64,000 bases of DNA from Malachius bipustulatus (Eukaryota; Arthropoda; Insecta; Coleoptera; Melyridae): NCBI GenBank assembly GCA_910589415.1, contig OU342634.1:42090723-42154722 (forward strand), in the 5' to 3' direction. Position 1 is the first letter of the stretch. Each line of letters opens with the position of its first letter. The position numbers and the translations under genes are program-made. Below the pieces are notes generated by a model, which saw nothing but the letters and a program-made list of their open reading frames with translations, was not told where the DNA came from and made no database searches. This document shows positions 1 to 11,349 of the stretch, piece after piece.

Positions 1-172
1 AAAAATATTGTTCTATATAGGTATAAGAGTTTGGTCTGTAATGGCAGAAATAATTTTTTGGGCACCGCTGCCCTGTATAAATTCTGCGGGGAGAATTGAA
101 AATGCAACGTGCAAATCTTTATGAATCTTTTGGTACTTAGATATAAGATTATCTCGTTTTCACATACCTTAC

Positions 173-266
173 CCAAGGCAACTGTTGTAGTCGCCATATC
201 CAATTCAAAGCTATCTCCATTGGAAGCTGGAGCGAAAAATGAAATTGGATTTGTTCCCAGCGATGC
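173..266 (-). CDS. Ldh2-like gene, fourth visible exon
   Basis: 94 nt, acceptor TTTTAG and donor G|GTAAGG. It encodes ASLGTNPISFFAPASNG then DSFELDMATTTVALG. A longer open frame across this stretch is a shadow; the frame used here continues the preceding exon exactly and carries the conserved LGTNPI motif. Positions 1-172 are the start of the next intron; the remaining exons lie outside the window. Confidence 0.85.
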
Positions 267-3200
267 CTAAAACAGAAGTAAAATATTTCCTTACATAATT
301 CAGAATTAATAGAGTTAGGTAGACAATGTGGTATTATAGCAATATTCAAATCCTTTATTTTTATAAATTAAACTTACTAGGTATATGTATAGCTGGGGAT
401 TGGGGAATATAAAATATAGCGGTATGAATAAGTTCGCTTAGTAAAATTGAATTTTTATGCTATCTAATAACTTGTTTCTGAAATCGTGGAAAAATGTACC
501 TAAACATTTTATACCGTTTCAAGTTCGGGTCCAAAAATACATTTCCTATCTTTTAGTTGCTAAACAATAAACATGCAACCATCAAATTTATGAATAAAAT
601 GTATATTTATTGTAGGTATATTGTATCTGAGTTTTTAGTGTAGTTTTTATTTTTGTTTTTTGTTATAGGTCTAATTAATGTTTATGATACAGAGACAGAG
701 ATATTTATTTAATTGACAGGAAACATCTGGAATATAGTTAGATTTATCCTTGTTTATTTTGTTTAATTATACCAAGTGTTGATAAATGACAGTTATATAG
801 TGAGAATTTAGGAGAAACTCATGCACGAGTTTAAAATAGATATAATATTGTTTTTTGTAGCTTAGCGTAATTTATCGATGAGAACCAAAAAATGTTGGAG
901 AAAAATAATAAGGTGAAAACTCTTTCACAGATCACATAAAGCAATACATTTTCTAGTCTAGTGTCAAAAAGTAATCAAAATTACCTCTTTTGCTCTTGTA
1001 GGAACTAAAGCAGGAGAACTGTTAGTAAAGCTTATTCCAATCATGCCTTGGTTTAAAGCTTGAAGAGAATAATGCCCAGCGATGCCAAAATGATTCGATC
1101 CTAGCGAAAAATTCTTAGCAAACATTTTTCACTTTCGTAAATTACAAATAAAATATACCTCTTGCAATCACTATACCAATTCCATTTTCTTTCGCCTTCT
1201 TTATCGCTAGATTCATGCTAAATTCACCGACCACTGCACCAAGACCGTTTTGACCGTCAACCAAGGCAGTTGATGCAGACTCTTTAAGGATTTTCGGCTT
1301 AGCTTTTCCATCACATATGCCACATTTAACTTCATCTACATACACATCTGAAACAAACGAAAGAATGGATACCATGTATCGTCTTTCAACAAACACGGAT
1401 GAAATATTTTTAGTAGAGAAGATGGTCCTGTTGGATAACTGTTCCGACGTGCGTTGTGTATGAAATCTTATCTAAAATCACGTGAAAGCAAATGAACTAA
1501 ATTTATTTGTATAATAAATGTTATAACTTATTTTATTTTGATTAAAATAAAAACATCAAATAATTTTATTTAGGTAAATACTTCGAAGCCTGATGGTAGA
1601 CAAAGCAAATAGAGTTTTTTTCTTGGCAAAAATAATAATGGAATACCTACTTGGTGCCATCATACGGAAAATAGCCCTCAAATCCTATTAGGGTGCACAG
1701 TTTTCTACTCGAGTTTACCATGTTCTTTTTTATATTGACCATTTAGTACAAAAATTCGTATTTTTTTTTATTTTTACTTATAAAAGTAAAACTGATATAG
1801 CAATGTAAATATATCCAATGGACGAATTATAGAGAATTAAAATGCGAAGAAAATGAAAGGTAAAATAACGCGATCGGTTCATTATTGTAACGTACGGGAC
1901 CCGGGCCCCGTCTTCTTTCGCGAAAAGCCACTTTGATCGTCTATTTACCTCTGGGTTTCCCCTAATAGGACCGCTGTGTTTTCCTCGTTGTGTTTACCGT
2001 TGTCTTTACCGTAGTCACCCCTGCTCTTTTATTGAGGTATGCCAGGATTACTATGGCCGAAACGGATGCGCAAAAGAACCTAGGTACTATGACTCATGGC
2101 ATCTCGGCTGATTGGGATTTTCCACAGAAAAGCGGGAAATTTACTAAGACCTGTTGTTAACTGTGGACTTCCTGTCCGGGAGTTTAAAAGCGAATGAAAA
2201 GCGAGAGAATTCGTTTGCAAGAGCATAAAATGGTGAAGGGCGAGAGGGGCTGTGATTTTGCATAGAGAGTACAAAAAAATGAAAAGCGAAGAGAGATCCC
2301 TTTCATGCATTTTTCAAACTCTATGCAAAATCACAGCCCCTCTCGCCCTCCACCATTTTACGCTCTTGCAAACGAATTCTCTCGCTCTTCATTCGCTTTT
2401 AAACTCCCGGACAGGAAGTCCACGCAGTTAACAACAGGTCTTAGTAAATTTCCCGCTTTTCTGTGGGAAATCCCAATCAGCCGAGACCATGAGTCATAGT
2501 AGGTTCTTTTGCGCATCCGTTTCGGCCATAGTAATCCTGGCATACCTCAATAAAAGAGCAGGGGTGATTACGGTAAAGACAACGGTAAACACAACGAGGA
2601 AAACACAGCGGTCCTATTAGGGGAAACCCAGAGGTAAATAGACGATCAAAGTGGCTTTTCGCGAAAGAAGACGGGGCCCGGGTCCCGTACGTTACATTAT
2701 TAAGGGAGATAATCCAAAAAAAAAAACGAAAAAATTGCGTTTTTTTTTAATTCGTAACGTCGTGTAATACAGTCTTTTGCTTTTGGTTTTCCTCTTCTGT
2801 CAATTGCTTTTCCAAATTTGTCAAATGCTTTTCCCATTTATTGCAAACGTCAGTGTGATTTTTCAATTGAAATTCCTCTTTTGTCAAATGAGATTCCTTT
2901 TTTATCAATGCTTTTCTAATATTATGATACTGTCACTGCAAGTAAATGGGAAAAGCAATTGACATAAAGTGAAACTGATTTGACATAATAAGGAAATTGA
3001 TTGATAAATCAATGACTATAATCATTAATAGATAGAAAAATAAGAAAATCATTTGACAAATAAGGAAAAGCAATTGACAAAAGAGGAAAACCAAAAGCAA
3101 AAGACTGTAATGTAATATGTACTTACAGGTGTGTACTATAATAGTGTACTATAATATGTACTATGAGGTGTGTACGAAAGCTGAGTTACTGATGTATATC

Positions 3201-3538
3201 TTATACGGGTCTCGATATATCTTCATAAAACTGTAAAAATATATTTTTTTTTGACATGCACCCTCTGTAGGTATCTCGGAAACGGTGCATTTGGGGACAC
3301 ACGCGTTAATGGGAAATAATTTTTTTTTTGCAATATTAAAGATACACTAGATATAAATTTATTTGAATGGGATTTTATTACTTACCAAGTCTATTCATCC
3401 CATGACTGTAATGTCCTCGATAATCAGCTTGTACAAGAAGTTCGGCCAAAGCCTTGGAATGATCTTTAGGTGTTCCAACAGCTGACATACAATCTATTAT
3501 GAAACGTTTGCATTCTTCTATAGATATAATTGGCGTAT
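173..3538 (-). CDS. Ldh2-family malate/L-lactate-type dehydrogenase gene, partial, four exons
   Basis: Host gene on the minus strand, read from high to low coordinates: exons 3538-3386, 1347-1159, 1100-985 and 266-173. All four have AG acceptors and GT donors, and their phases join without a break. The joined product carries the family hallmarks in order: DYRGHYSHGMNRL (the HG..R segment that holds the catalytic histidine in this family), ALVDGQNGLG, ARGSNHFGIAGHYS (cofactor-binding region) and SLGTNPISFFAP. Family members reduce 2-oxoacids or oxidise 2-hydroxyacids with NAD(P) and are unrelated to classical LDH/MDH. The visible part covers roughly the N-terminal 180 of about 340-360 residues. 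The last exons lie beyond position 1; the start codon must be in an upstream exon I could not find. No stop or frameshift interrupts the exons, so the gene looks functional. Substrate cannot be deduced. Confidence 0.88.
985..1100 (-). CDS. Ldh2-like gene, third visible exon
   Basis: 116 nt, acceptor CGCTAG and donor GAG|GTAATT. It encodes SNHFGIAGHYSLQALNQG followed by MIGISFTNSSPALVPTRAKE. The intron separating it from the preceding exon is only 58 bases (1101-1158), which is typical of compact insect introns. Confidence 0.88.
1159..1347 (-). CDS. Ldh2-like gene, second visible exon
   Basis: 189 nt, acceptor TTTCAG and donor G|GTATAT. It encodes YVDEVKCGICDG, then ALVDGQNGLGAVVGEFSMN, then GIGIVIARG. 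The glycine at the end is split across the intron and completes as GSNHFG in the following exon, the strongest family signature in the gene. The intron to the previous exon (1348-3385) contains two mobile elements. Confidence 0.88.
1881..1886. repeat. Left target-site duplication ATTATT of the foldback element
   Basis: Six bases directly left of the GTAACG terminus; the identical hexamer follows the right terminus at 2696-2701. Confidence 0.6.
1887..2695. mobile_element. 809-bp foldback element with arms of about 390 bp
   Basis: The element is almost entirely a palindrome. The left arm from GTAACGTACGGGACCCGG runs to about 2280 and is matched in reverse complement by about 2300-2695, leaving a loop of roughly 15-50 bases. 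It is flanked by ATTATT on both sides (1881-1886 and 2696-2701), read as a 6-bp target duplication; an alternative reading is terminus TGTAACG with a 4-bp TTAT duplication. There is no credible ORF. It sits in an intron of the Ldh2-like gene. Superfamily is unclear: the duplication length does not fit Tc1/mariner (TA) or hAT (8 bp). Confidence 0.85.
2768..3109. mobile_element. 342-bp inverted-repeat element built from short TGTCAAAT/GCTTTTCC units
   Basis: The termini TACAGTCTTTTGCTTTTGG (left) and its reverse complement (right) are near-identical for about 50 bp. The interior repeats variants of a roughly 20-base unit (TTTGTCAAATGCTTTTCC), in one orientation in the left half and inverted in the right half. 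No coding potential. It lies 72 bp from the foldback element in the same intron. The target duplication is not clear. Confidence 0.7.
3386..3538 (-). CDS. Ldh2-like gene, first visible exon
   Basis: 153 nt, beginning two bases into a codon and ending one base into the next. It encodes ISIEECKRFIIDCM...ALAELLVQADYRGHYSHGMNRL. The acceptor is TTTTCAG and the donor is G|GTAAGT. The final G plus AT of the next exon makes an aspartate codon, giving NRLDVYVDEV across the junction. The SHG motif is the expected active-site histidine region. Confidence 0.88.
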
Positions 3539-4240
3539 CTGAAAATTGAATAATCATTAAAAAAGTGCAGTTAATATTTTTTGTTAATATAATTGTTGTC
3601 AAGAAATTAATTACCCATATTATTATTAGACTCTTCAAGACCTTAAACACTTTTATTTATGAATAAATAAATTAAAATAAAACTAAATTATTACAGATGA
3701 TAGCAGAGTTATCTAAAGTTGTTATTAAACCATTGAATCTCGTTCACTTACTGCTTGTTTGTCTATCTTAAGTATTTTCACTATCTTTGCTATGCTAAGA
3801 TCGACGTCAATTAAGTTGCTATGAGTATTAAGCATATTTTTTAAACGAGGCTGGTCATAAAATAATTTGTATATAGGTACATTATTACATACAGAAGATT
3901 AAAACTTTTTCGAGGTAACATACTTAACATAGGAAGGTCTCTCTTAAGACTGCAATTGTTTTTATCGACTCTGACTTACCTACACTCAACGAAAAAGGTA
4001 CGTTATATTAATAAAATAGTACATGTAGATCACAAATGAAATGATTGAAATTTGTTCAGCGAACGAATTTATTGTGAACATGAACACACGGTTATTGTTC
4101 CATAAATTTCACATCCTGGAATCATGTACATATTTCATTGAATCAACAAACAACTATAAGAATATCATAAACGTAGTACATTATAACGATTAACATTTTT
4201 GTGAATAGCATGTACGAAAATGTGAAATTTAAGTATGCCT

Positions 4241-4605
4241 TTCATGCTGACCATTAACGTATTCCTGCTACACATTATTAGGTTCATGCAAGGCATTATT
4301 AACATTTGTTGTTAGCATTAATACCATTCTTGATACTAATTATAATCGCTTCATGTTGACCATTAACGTGGTTCATGCTAAACATTATTATGTTCATGCA
4401 GGGCATTATTGTCATTTGTTGTTAGCATTAATACCATTCTTGATACCAATTAATTGTTTCATGTTGACCATTAACGTGGTTCATGCTAAACATTAATACT
4501 CTTTATTGTGAGTATTAAGACGTTGATTATATTCATTATGTGGTTTCATAATATACATTAATATGTTCATGCCAGGGCATTATTATCATTTGTTGTTTTA
4601 TACTC
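4241..4605. repeat. Subterminal tandem array, about 108-bp period, just over three copies
   Basis: Copies start at 4241, 4350 and 4458 with TTCATG(C/T)TGACCATTAACG and contain TTGTTGTTAGCATTAATACC. The third copy is disrupted by an insertion but resumes with the TTCATGC..GGGCATTATTATCATT segment at about 4569. GTTCATG recurs throughout and is found again near the opposite end of the candidate transposon (about 6005 and, inverted, 6072), as expected of subterminal transposase-binding repeats. Confidence 0.7.
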
Positions 4606-4979
4606 GTAGTTTTCTAAAAATATGTCATGAAGTATAGTGTACCTCAATCAATTACAAGGATATAGGAAAAAATTAAAGTCATATTAAATCCACATAAATA
4701 TCTTATTAAAAAACTATTCATTACATGAAACATTATTATCTTAAAGTTAAAAAAATTATCTATAAATCTTATCACCCAACAGAAACAAGCAATAATTTAT
4801 TGCCCTGGAATATCGAGCCCCTCTCAACCTTCCTGCGATTAATTCCTATCCTAATATTGTTAAAACCCTCCTTACAACCCTTTGTAACATACTTTATAAC
4901 TGTAAGTAAGTAATTATAGATAAAATATTACAAGTGCACGGCTTACGAGAATAAGCAACAAAATATCTAGTATTCTTAC

Positions 4980-5763
4980 TTTCCGTTAAATCCGGTGTGT
5001 TTTTTTATCGTTTCCAGTACATTCTTAATAGCTTTATCTTTGATGCATCCTTCTGAGGTTAAAAAAAAAGAGGGTAGAAAAACAACTATCCCATTTTGAA
5101 ATTAAGGCATCCCTTTCTTCAAATGCAAGTTTGAAATCCATGTTTATCTAAAAATTAACGAATCAACAAAGTAATACATTTTGCAGATTTATTCATTAAC
5201 TTACATAACGGTAGCACGAAGGATTTTTATAATCAGGCCATTTTTCAAATATAGCAAAAGTTGAATCGAGACTTTTCAGATCAGATAAGCGGTAGTTGGC
5301 ACAAGCTTTACCAACATCGAACGAACTCCTCGCTGGTTAAATGATCGTATTTCAAGCAACGTATGCAATTTTCAGCATTTTCTTCAGGCTCTGAAACAGA
5401 AAATTTGATTAAAAACTGGAATTAAACAACAAAATAATTGCATATTGTAACTATGTACTTCTATATTATACTGTTTAAAAAAAATTACCAAATATTTCTT
5501 CTTGTCGGGATTTTCTGTCTTTAACTTTGGGATTTGTTACACAGTCTGTTAGTACAGTTTTGGACGTCGCTTTTAAGTTGCTGTACTTGTTGTCAGCAAG
5601 TGGTTTTGTCTCCTGGCTACAAGGATAGTGTATATTTAAAAAGAATACTCAAATTATAGAAATAAATTAACTTACCTTGCTTACTGTGATTATAAGATCT
5701 ATGTATTTATCGTTCTCTACACTAACGCATGTTCTTTCGCAGAAAGCTTTCACAGAAATGATT
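4980..5763 (-). pseudogene. Broken four-exon gene of unrecognised family inside the candidate transposon
   Basis: Exons (minus) are 5763-5676, 5612-5489, 5390-5205 and 5147 to about 4980, with GTAAG, GTAAT and GTAAGT donors and AG acceptors whose phases agree. Translation gives VKAFCERTCVSVENDKYIDL, then ETKPLADNKYSNLKATSK, then PEENAENCIRCLKYDHLTSE, then SFDVGKACANYRLSDLKSLD, FEKWPDYKNPSCYRY, INMDFKLAFEERDALISKW and a C-terminal LTSEGCIKDKAIKNVLETIK. Two frameshifts break it: one base in the third exon near 5320, and one at an oligo-T run (about 5060-5068) in the fourth. It ends either in TAA (4978-4976) or through a GTAAG donor just before that stop. The W-P..Y..., DF, KW pattern resembles multicopy hypothetical proteins I associate with insect repeats, but I cannot name a family or function. 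Confidence 0.55.
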
Positions 5764-6399
5764 CTGGAACACACAATAAACGCCACACGCAGACAGGATT
5801 CAGCAAGTCAATGACAGTATTTGGCACTTATTTTCGAACAGAATACGAAACGTTTCGTAGTAAACACGAATCGATACATTGTTAACATTAATACGTACAT
5901 TGACCAATAAAATGAATTCGCCCTTTCAATAAATATTTTTAATGAAACTGGCATTAACGACACTGCATGGAATTTATTAATTAGATTCTCTATATCAACA
6001 ATCACGTTCATGGATTCATAAAAGAGTTTGTCACTGCTGCAAACACATTCATGGTAAGCATTAAGGCGTACATGAACACATAAAAATATTTGTTGTCAAA
6101 ATGAACATTTTCCATGAAACTGTATTACCGAGATTGTCTTATATTCATTAACGTGATTGTGACTTACATCAATCTTTTTATTTCAAACATGCAATAAATT
6201 ATTATTAGGACCAACTTTCGATTATTAGTCCATGTAAATTTTTTATTTTTAGCATTATTGTAAATTTATGGAAACAATAAATGGAATAATTGATCAACGA
6301 CGAGCAATTCCTGTACGACATTAATATTTTCATGGTTTACATGAAACGTCAGTCAATCATCAGTGTTAATGTATATTACGTACAAAATTTTTTTGAGTG

Positions 6400-9034
6400 T
6401 ATATAATGATATCTGATATGGCAAACTGACAAGCTTTAGTTAAGAAATGGTGATGCAGTCTTTATCTTCGGACTCATGTCCGTGACGTGTATCGGCTGGA
6501 AGAATGAATTTTTTTTTCTTATTGTAGGTTGTAGGTGTGTATAATAAGACTAAGAGCCCGCGAATGCCAGACCTTCATTATTTTATAAAAGCTGAAAGTT
6601 TCTCTGCGCATGTCCTCAACATGTAGGTAGGAACAATGAAGGGTAGGAAAACAGGTAGGGACTATGAAGTTTGGATCATCGTGGCTTTGACTTCCTCAAA
6701 ATCTTTGAAGTACCTATACATATAAAGTTTAATTCTCGCGGTTTAATTTTTTTTTAAACTTGAAGGGCAAAAGAGTAGGTACATATAGGATATGCAAAAA
6801 TAGGCGAAATATTTCCTGCAGATAGGGGTCGTTGGAGATTTATAGTTTTCGAGATTGAATAAGGTGTTGAAGTTAATCGAAAAATTTAATAATTTTTTAA
6901 TATCTACATCAGTCTGGCTGATCAGAACAGCTCGAAATTTTTTACAGTTCTTATACATACTACTTAATTGAAGTATTACCTATACATGATGATTTGATAC
7001 TCCCAACAAAAATAATTAATCCAGTGGCAGTGACGGAGATCTGGGTATGTCATCGTTACCTTTTTAAAAATATAATATACTTATGTATAGGTACCTACCG
7101 GGTGTAGCATAAGTACTGTGAAAGATTTTAGCAGGAGGTGGTTCCTGAGATCATTTTAATAAAAAAAGTTCATATGAACATGGGTCCGAAAATGCTTACC
7201 CGCTGGGTTATAGCCCCTCAAAGTTGAGACCCTGAGGAAGGTGTTATATCCGAAACCGTTCAACATAAGATGACGACATTTACCACATCCATCAATGTTT
7301 TTATGCCTAATAAGATTGTAGATCACTTTGAAATTTTCACCACGGGTGGATTAATTTGGGGGGTGTGGGGTAAAATTAAAATTGGCCATCTGCAATACTT
7401 AGGTTACATTTCAGAGCAATGCAATGAAATTTTGAAATGGATTTTTCTCGAAAACGGTGCATCTTATCGAAGTGGAACAAAAGTGACTTTTTTGTGTCAT
7501 CATCTTGTATAGGTAGAGCTAAAAAAGTGGCCTTGAAAAAGTGTCCTTTGTTCTTTTAAATTCTTCAAAATACATAACTTCAGAAGAAAATAAAAACTAA
7601 ATCGTAATATTTAGTTTTTTTTTTCGAATATCTTCGGATGTACCTAAGCGTAATTTTCTAACGATTTTAGACGACCTTTTCATTACTCAATAATAATTAA
7701 CCTCGTTCACTTGAAAAATAATTCTGGTAAGGTTGACAACTTGTTGCATTGATAACTAAATGAAGAATGAAACTTACTCCCACTCCCAGTTTACGAAAAC
7801 AAGATGTATAGATAAGATATGTACAATTTCCACGATTTATTTATCAAACTATCACATTTATTGATACATTTACCTCCCTAATTTCGCATTTGAAATTATA
7901 AAAAATAATGACTGACTGATTTATGAAAGCAGCAAAGATGAAAGAGGGAATATCTGTAAGAGATCTGAGTCTGGCATGCAAATGAAATCGACGTCGTCGT
8001 TTAAAAACTCGGCTAATTATGAATGAGGCAAGTCGACCTTCACGGGAGACGCCGTCGCGACGGAGCGTCGCATCTCCCGCAGCTTCCATTGCCAATAGTA
8101 GGACTAGGTCAGGGTTCTTTACAGTCTTTCTTATTCCTTTTTGGAAAAAACTTGGCGAACAACGAAGCGCTGGAGGTGGAACGCCTTTTAAATTGCTGTT
8201 TAAAATTCCAACTTTGTTTTACTGCTTCACACTACGTAGTAGGGCACTACCGCTCGCCTCATTCAGCTTTCCGAGCTTCAGATTCAGATTTCTTTATTCT
8301 TTATTCCCGGGTCGCTTCATAATTAATAATATTATGATTTGTGTCTCGAAAAAAATTGCCTAACAAGATATTGAAAGTGAAATCCTCTGAGAATTATGGG
8401 TACTTATACATGCTGCACTCATTTTTTCAGTAGATATCTATATATTAGATGCATTGAAACGTGCGCGTGTGGTGTATTATACCTATACCTACCTACATAT
8501 TTATATACTTATCTAAATGAATGTGTATTAAATTTATATTGCGTCAATGGTAAGTAAAAATAAAATTATACTTATAACTTAATGTATTTTATACCTATAG
8601 GTAGGTACGTATAGCATATCTCTTTACGTATTAGATTTTAACACAGATACCTATAGGTACTCACAATTTTTGATTTAAATAAACATATATAGGGAAACCT
8701 CTCAGTAAAGCTAAACAGAACTTATTATTCAGAAAAACAAATCTGTATACTTATCGACTTAATACATCAACTTATACAGAGTGATGCAGTAACTCGCGTA
8801 CTCGGAGCATACTGTGGTAAACTTCAATTTTTAATAGTGTCTAGTAAATTTTCTTACCGAAAATAATAGGTGCAACACTGTTTTTTCATTTCCATGACAA
8901 TGAAGGCATTTCAACTTATTATTGCTAAGGTAAGCGTGCATTGTTGCAAAACTTCAAATTTCTTTCAGATTTAGGTGCGATATTAATTTCTTACATTTTA
9001 AATTTCTCATCTGTAGATAATAGAGTTTTTATGG
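6400..9034. other. Non-coding stretch with dispersed repeat pieces
   Basis: No supported gene. Positions 7086-7510 begin CCGGGTGTAGCATAAGT and contain CGAAAACGGTGCATCTTATC, which has the look of a one-ended copy of a dispersed insect repeat. 8044-8078 is a GC-rich hairpin. 8400-8700 is rich in TACCTATAGGTA microsatellite. Open frames of 80-114 codons at 7270-7512 and 8019-8363 lack any family motif. Confidence 0.5.
8044..8078. other. GC-rich hairpin around a 12-bp perfect palindrome
   Basis: GGGAGA (8044-8049) pairs with TCTCCC (8073-8078) around the perfect palindrome CCGTCGCGACGG (8052-8063). It stands out against AT-rich surroundings. It may belong to a promoter-like or exon-like GC patch at 8020-8120; function unknown. 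Confidence 0.45.
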
Positions 9035-9440
9035 AAAAATATATAATTTTCTTTTATTGGTATCTAACCTATAATGCTCATAGTTAAAAAAAACGTCTGC
9101 GCGCGTGTTCTAATCCATAACATTGAAAGATGCAGCGGTGTTTTAAAAGTTGTCATAGCAATTTCCCAAACGAGAATATAATCCCAAAAACGAGAAGTCC
9201 AAATGTCAACTTTTGATATATATGTATACCTACAATGTTTTAGGTCAAATAATTTACCTACTTATTAATGACATATTTGAAAATCTTAATTCAACTATTC
9301 AACAATTATTATTATTATTATTTATGATTTCAAAATGTACCAATAATAAAAACTATTATTATAGCGTAAAGTATATATTCCTGCATAACGACGGGTCTTA
9401 TAAACACTCGCTCTATTTCGAGTACTTCGACGTTTTGAAG
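9035..9440 (+). repeat. Dispersed repeat A, copy 1
   Basis: Aligns by eye with 31135-31470 in the same orientation: shared CATAATGCT..TTAAAAAA near the start, ATTCAACAAT..ATTTCAAAAT..TACCAAT.ATAAAAACTAT in the middle and the terminal ACACTCGCT.TATTTCGAG. There is no coding potential beyond a low-complexity frame. Both copies end at the same CTCGAAATA-like boundary. Confidence 0.6.
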
Positions 9441-10593
9441 ACATTATTATCCCCTGAAACTTTAATATAAAGTACTGTTATCATGTAGTATATACCTATT
9501 TGATCCAGTTACTAAAGTAGACTGAATTATTCACTTACATTGATCATGGTTATTAAAATAATTGGCTTCAAGCTTGCGGATGAGGGAAACTCTCGGTAAC
9601 TCGAAAACTATAACCATCGGACCCAGTTTTTTTTTTTTGTATATTATGCTAAATTTTAATTGGCTCTATAACGCCTTGTTATAACGCGAGCTATTGATCA
9701 ACCTGCTATAATCAGAAATTGGTGACAAAGCTCTGTAGATTCCCAGTCAGACTATTCTCTTTATCGTACCTATAGTAGTTAACGATGAACCTTTTCTCGT
9801 TCAACCATGTGCACTGAGAATTCAGAATTGTAGTAAATAAAAGAAAAATATTATTAGATACCACCTGTAGCTTTAAGATAGATCCCAGTCGCTATATATA
9901 CAACTTGTGTATTGTATCATTTTATAACTATATACATCCATAGTTATTGTTATACTTAAAGGAAATGTTTATATTATACCTACAACTAATAGGTGACATC
10001 ATGAATTGTCATATTATTTATTAAACTTGAAGATTGTATTATTAACAATTATTGATGATTTTGTTATCACGATAAGATCCAGTTGGCGGGCCCTCTATAT
10101 TATATTCTCATGATCATTGAAGTTAAAACTGACTCCTAACTGAACCCCCTCATTTTTGCACCTTAATTTTCATTTAGTTAGGTCCATGTATAGCTCATTC
10201 GAGTCGGTCTCTGTGGGCCAAACGATGGATTTGCCCAAAAAAAAATTGCTAATTCAAGTAGGCATAGAATCACAATGGCCATAATATAAAATTATTTTTG
10301 ACTTGATTATTTTTATTGAACCTTGCTTCTTAATCGTTAAATGTTCTTCTTCGTTTTATTATCAAGAACCTAAAATCCAAAACGAAGAAGAACATTTAAC
10401 AATAATTATTTTTGACTAGACCAGAGTGTGCCATATGAGAGTTACGTTTTTTTTAAAGCGGCGAATATGCTCTTATGTTATTGCATTTTTAGATTCTCTG
10501 ATGAGGAAAAAAAAATAAGATTGGGTTTTACAGTTGGGTGTTTAAATTAAGAAGTTTGTGAGTTACCTACAAAGCAAGTGAAAATTGCAATTT

Positions 10594-10960
10594 TAGAAGT
10601 TCAAGGCCCTTTATACAACGAAAACGGCTTAAGATAGAGGAAAACGGCTTATATACATGTCACTATTGTTCTTAACTTTTTATGTAAGTATCTACTATCC
10701 TATGGTACAGAAACATTTTTGTATAGGTAGGTATAGGTACAGAAACACAAATATCTTTGTTTTCTTTATTTATAGCGACGCGTTGAGAAAAGCTCAGATT
10801 TTTTATCACCGTGTATAAATATTTCATCTACATCATATAGGATATAGTAGGTACCTATATATACATAAAAAGTTAAAATAGGGACATGTAGGCCGTTTTC
10901 CTCTATCTTGAGCCGTTTTCGTGTAATAGATATACGCAGGACCCTGAACTTCGAAAGTTA
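10594..10960. repeat. Palindromic repeat related to the 24.5-kb element
   Basis: The arms carry GAAGTTCA.GG.CCT, CGAAAACGGCT.AAGATAG and ATGTC.CTAT (10594-10690), mirrored at about 10865-10960. The same AAACGGCTCGAGATATGG-type core occurs in the element at 24528-25379. TAGGTA microsatellite has expanded in the loop (10720-10740). Confidence 0.55.
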
Positions 10961-11349
10961 AAAGAGACGAGGAACAAGACAGATGATGGGATTGCATGCA
11001 CTACCATCAAGTATTCAACGATGATCGGAAGGGAAGACCGAACATTATTTTCATTGATGACGAAACCATCAAGGGGTTAGAAATGAGATTGAATGCAATT
11101 GCTATAATTTCGGAATCCAGGGAGACAAGACTGAGAACGCTTTGTAGCGCATCGAAAACGGACAGGTCAGTTACAAGAAGAAGAAACTAAAAGCTGTGGT
11201 CTGTGGTTTTGTACGCGGGAGCGAATAATGTTCATTGCACATCTCAGCAAACTTTCCAAGGGATGCGTACGCATCATGGCGTTAAGAACAATTGTTGGAG
11301 ACAAACCTATTTTTATACCAACTCTTCTGCCACGAGGTCAGTACACCTT

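Larger units (their letters stand above)
3983..6399. mobile_element. Candidate 2.4-kb DNA transposon with CACTCAA termini and a broken multi-exon gene
   Basis: The left terminus CACTCAA..AAAAA..TACGTTATATTAA is matched by an imperfect inverted terminus (TTGAGTG at 6393-6399). TA lies outside both ends (3981-3982 and 6400-6401). Inside each end are many copies of GTTCATG/CATGAAC and ATTAACGT motifs, including a 108-bp tandem array at 4241-4605. The centre holds four phase-compatible minus-strand exons (4980-5763) of an unrecognised protein. The TA flanks suggest a Tc1/mariner-like or similar TA-targeting superfamily, but I see no DDE signature. Termini are imperfect, so the boundaries are inferred. 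Confidence 0.55.

Noticed and set aside
2080..2543. Overlapping open frames on both strands in the foldback arms
   Set aside because: They are mirror images of the same arm sequence; both contain the same shadow peptide and no known domain.
4241..4605. Possible CRISPR-like or satellite array
   Set aside because: The 108-bp units abut with no spacers and sit at the subterminal end of a transposon candidate, so they are annotated as subterminal repeats.
8019..8363. 114- and 99-codon frames near a GC-rich patch
   Set aside because: Two overlapping frames of similar length, Ser/Phe-rich with no motif; fits composition rather than coding.
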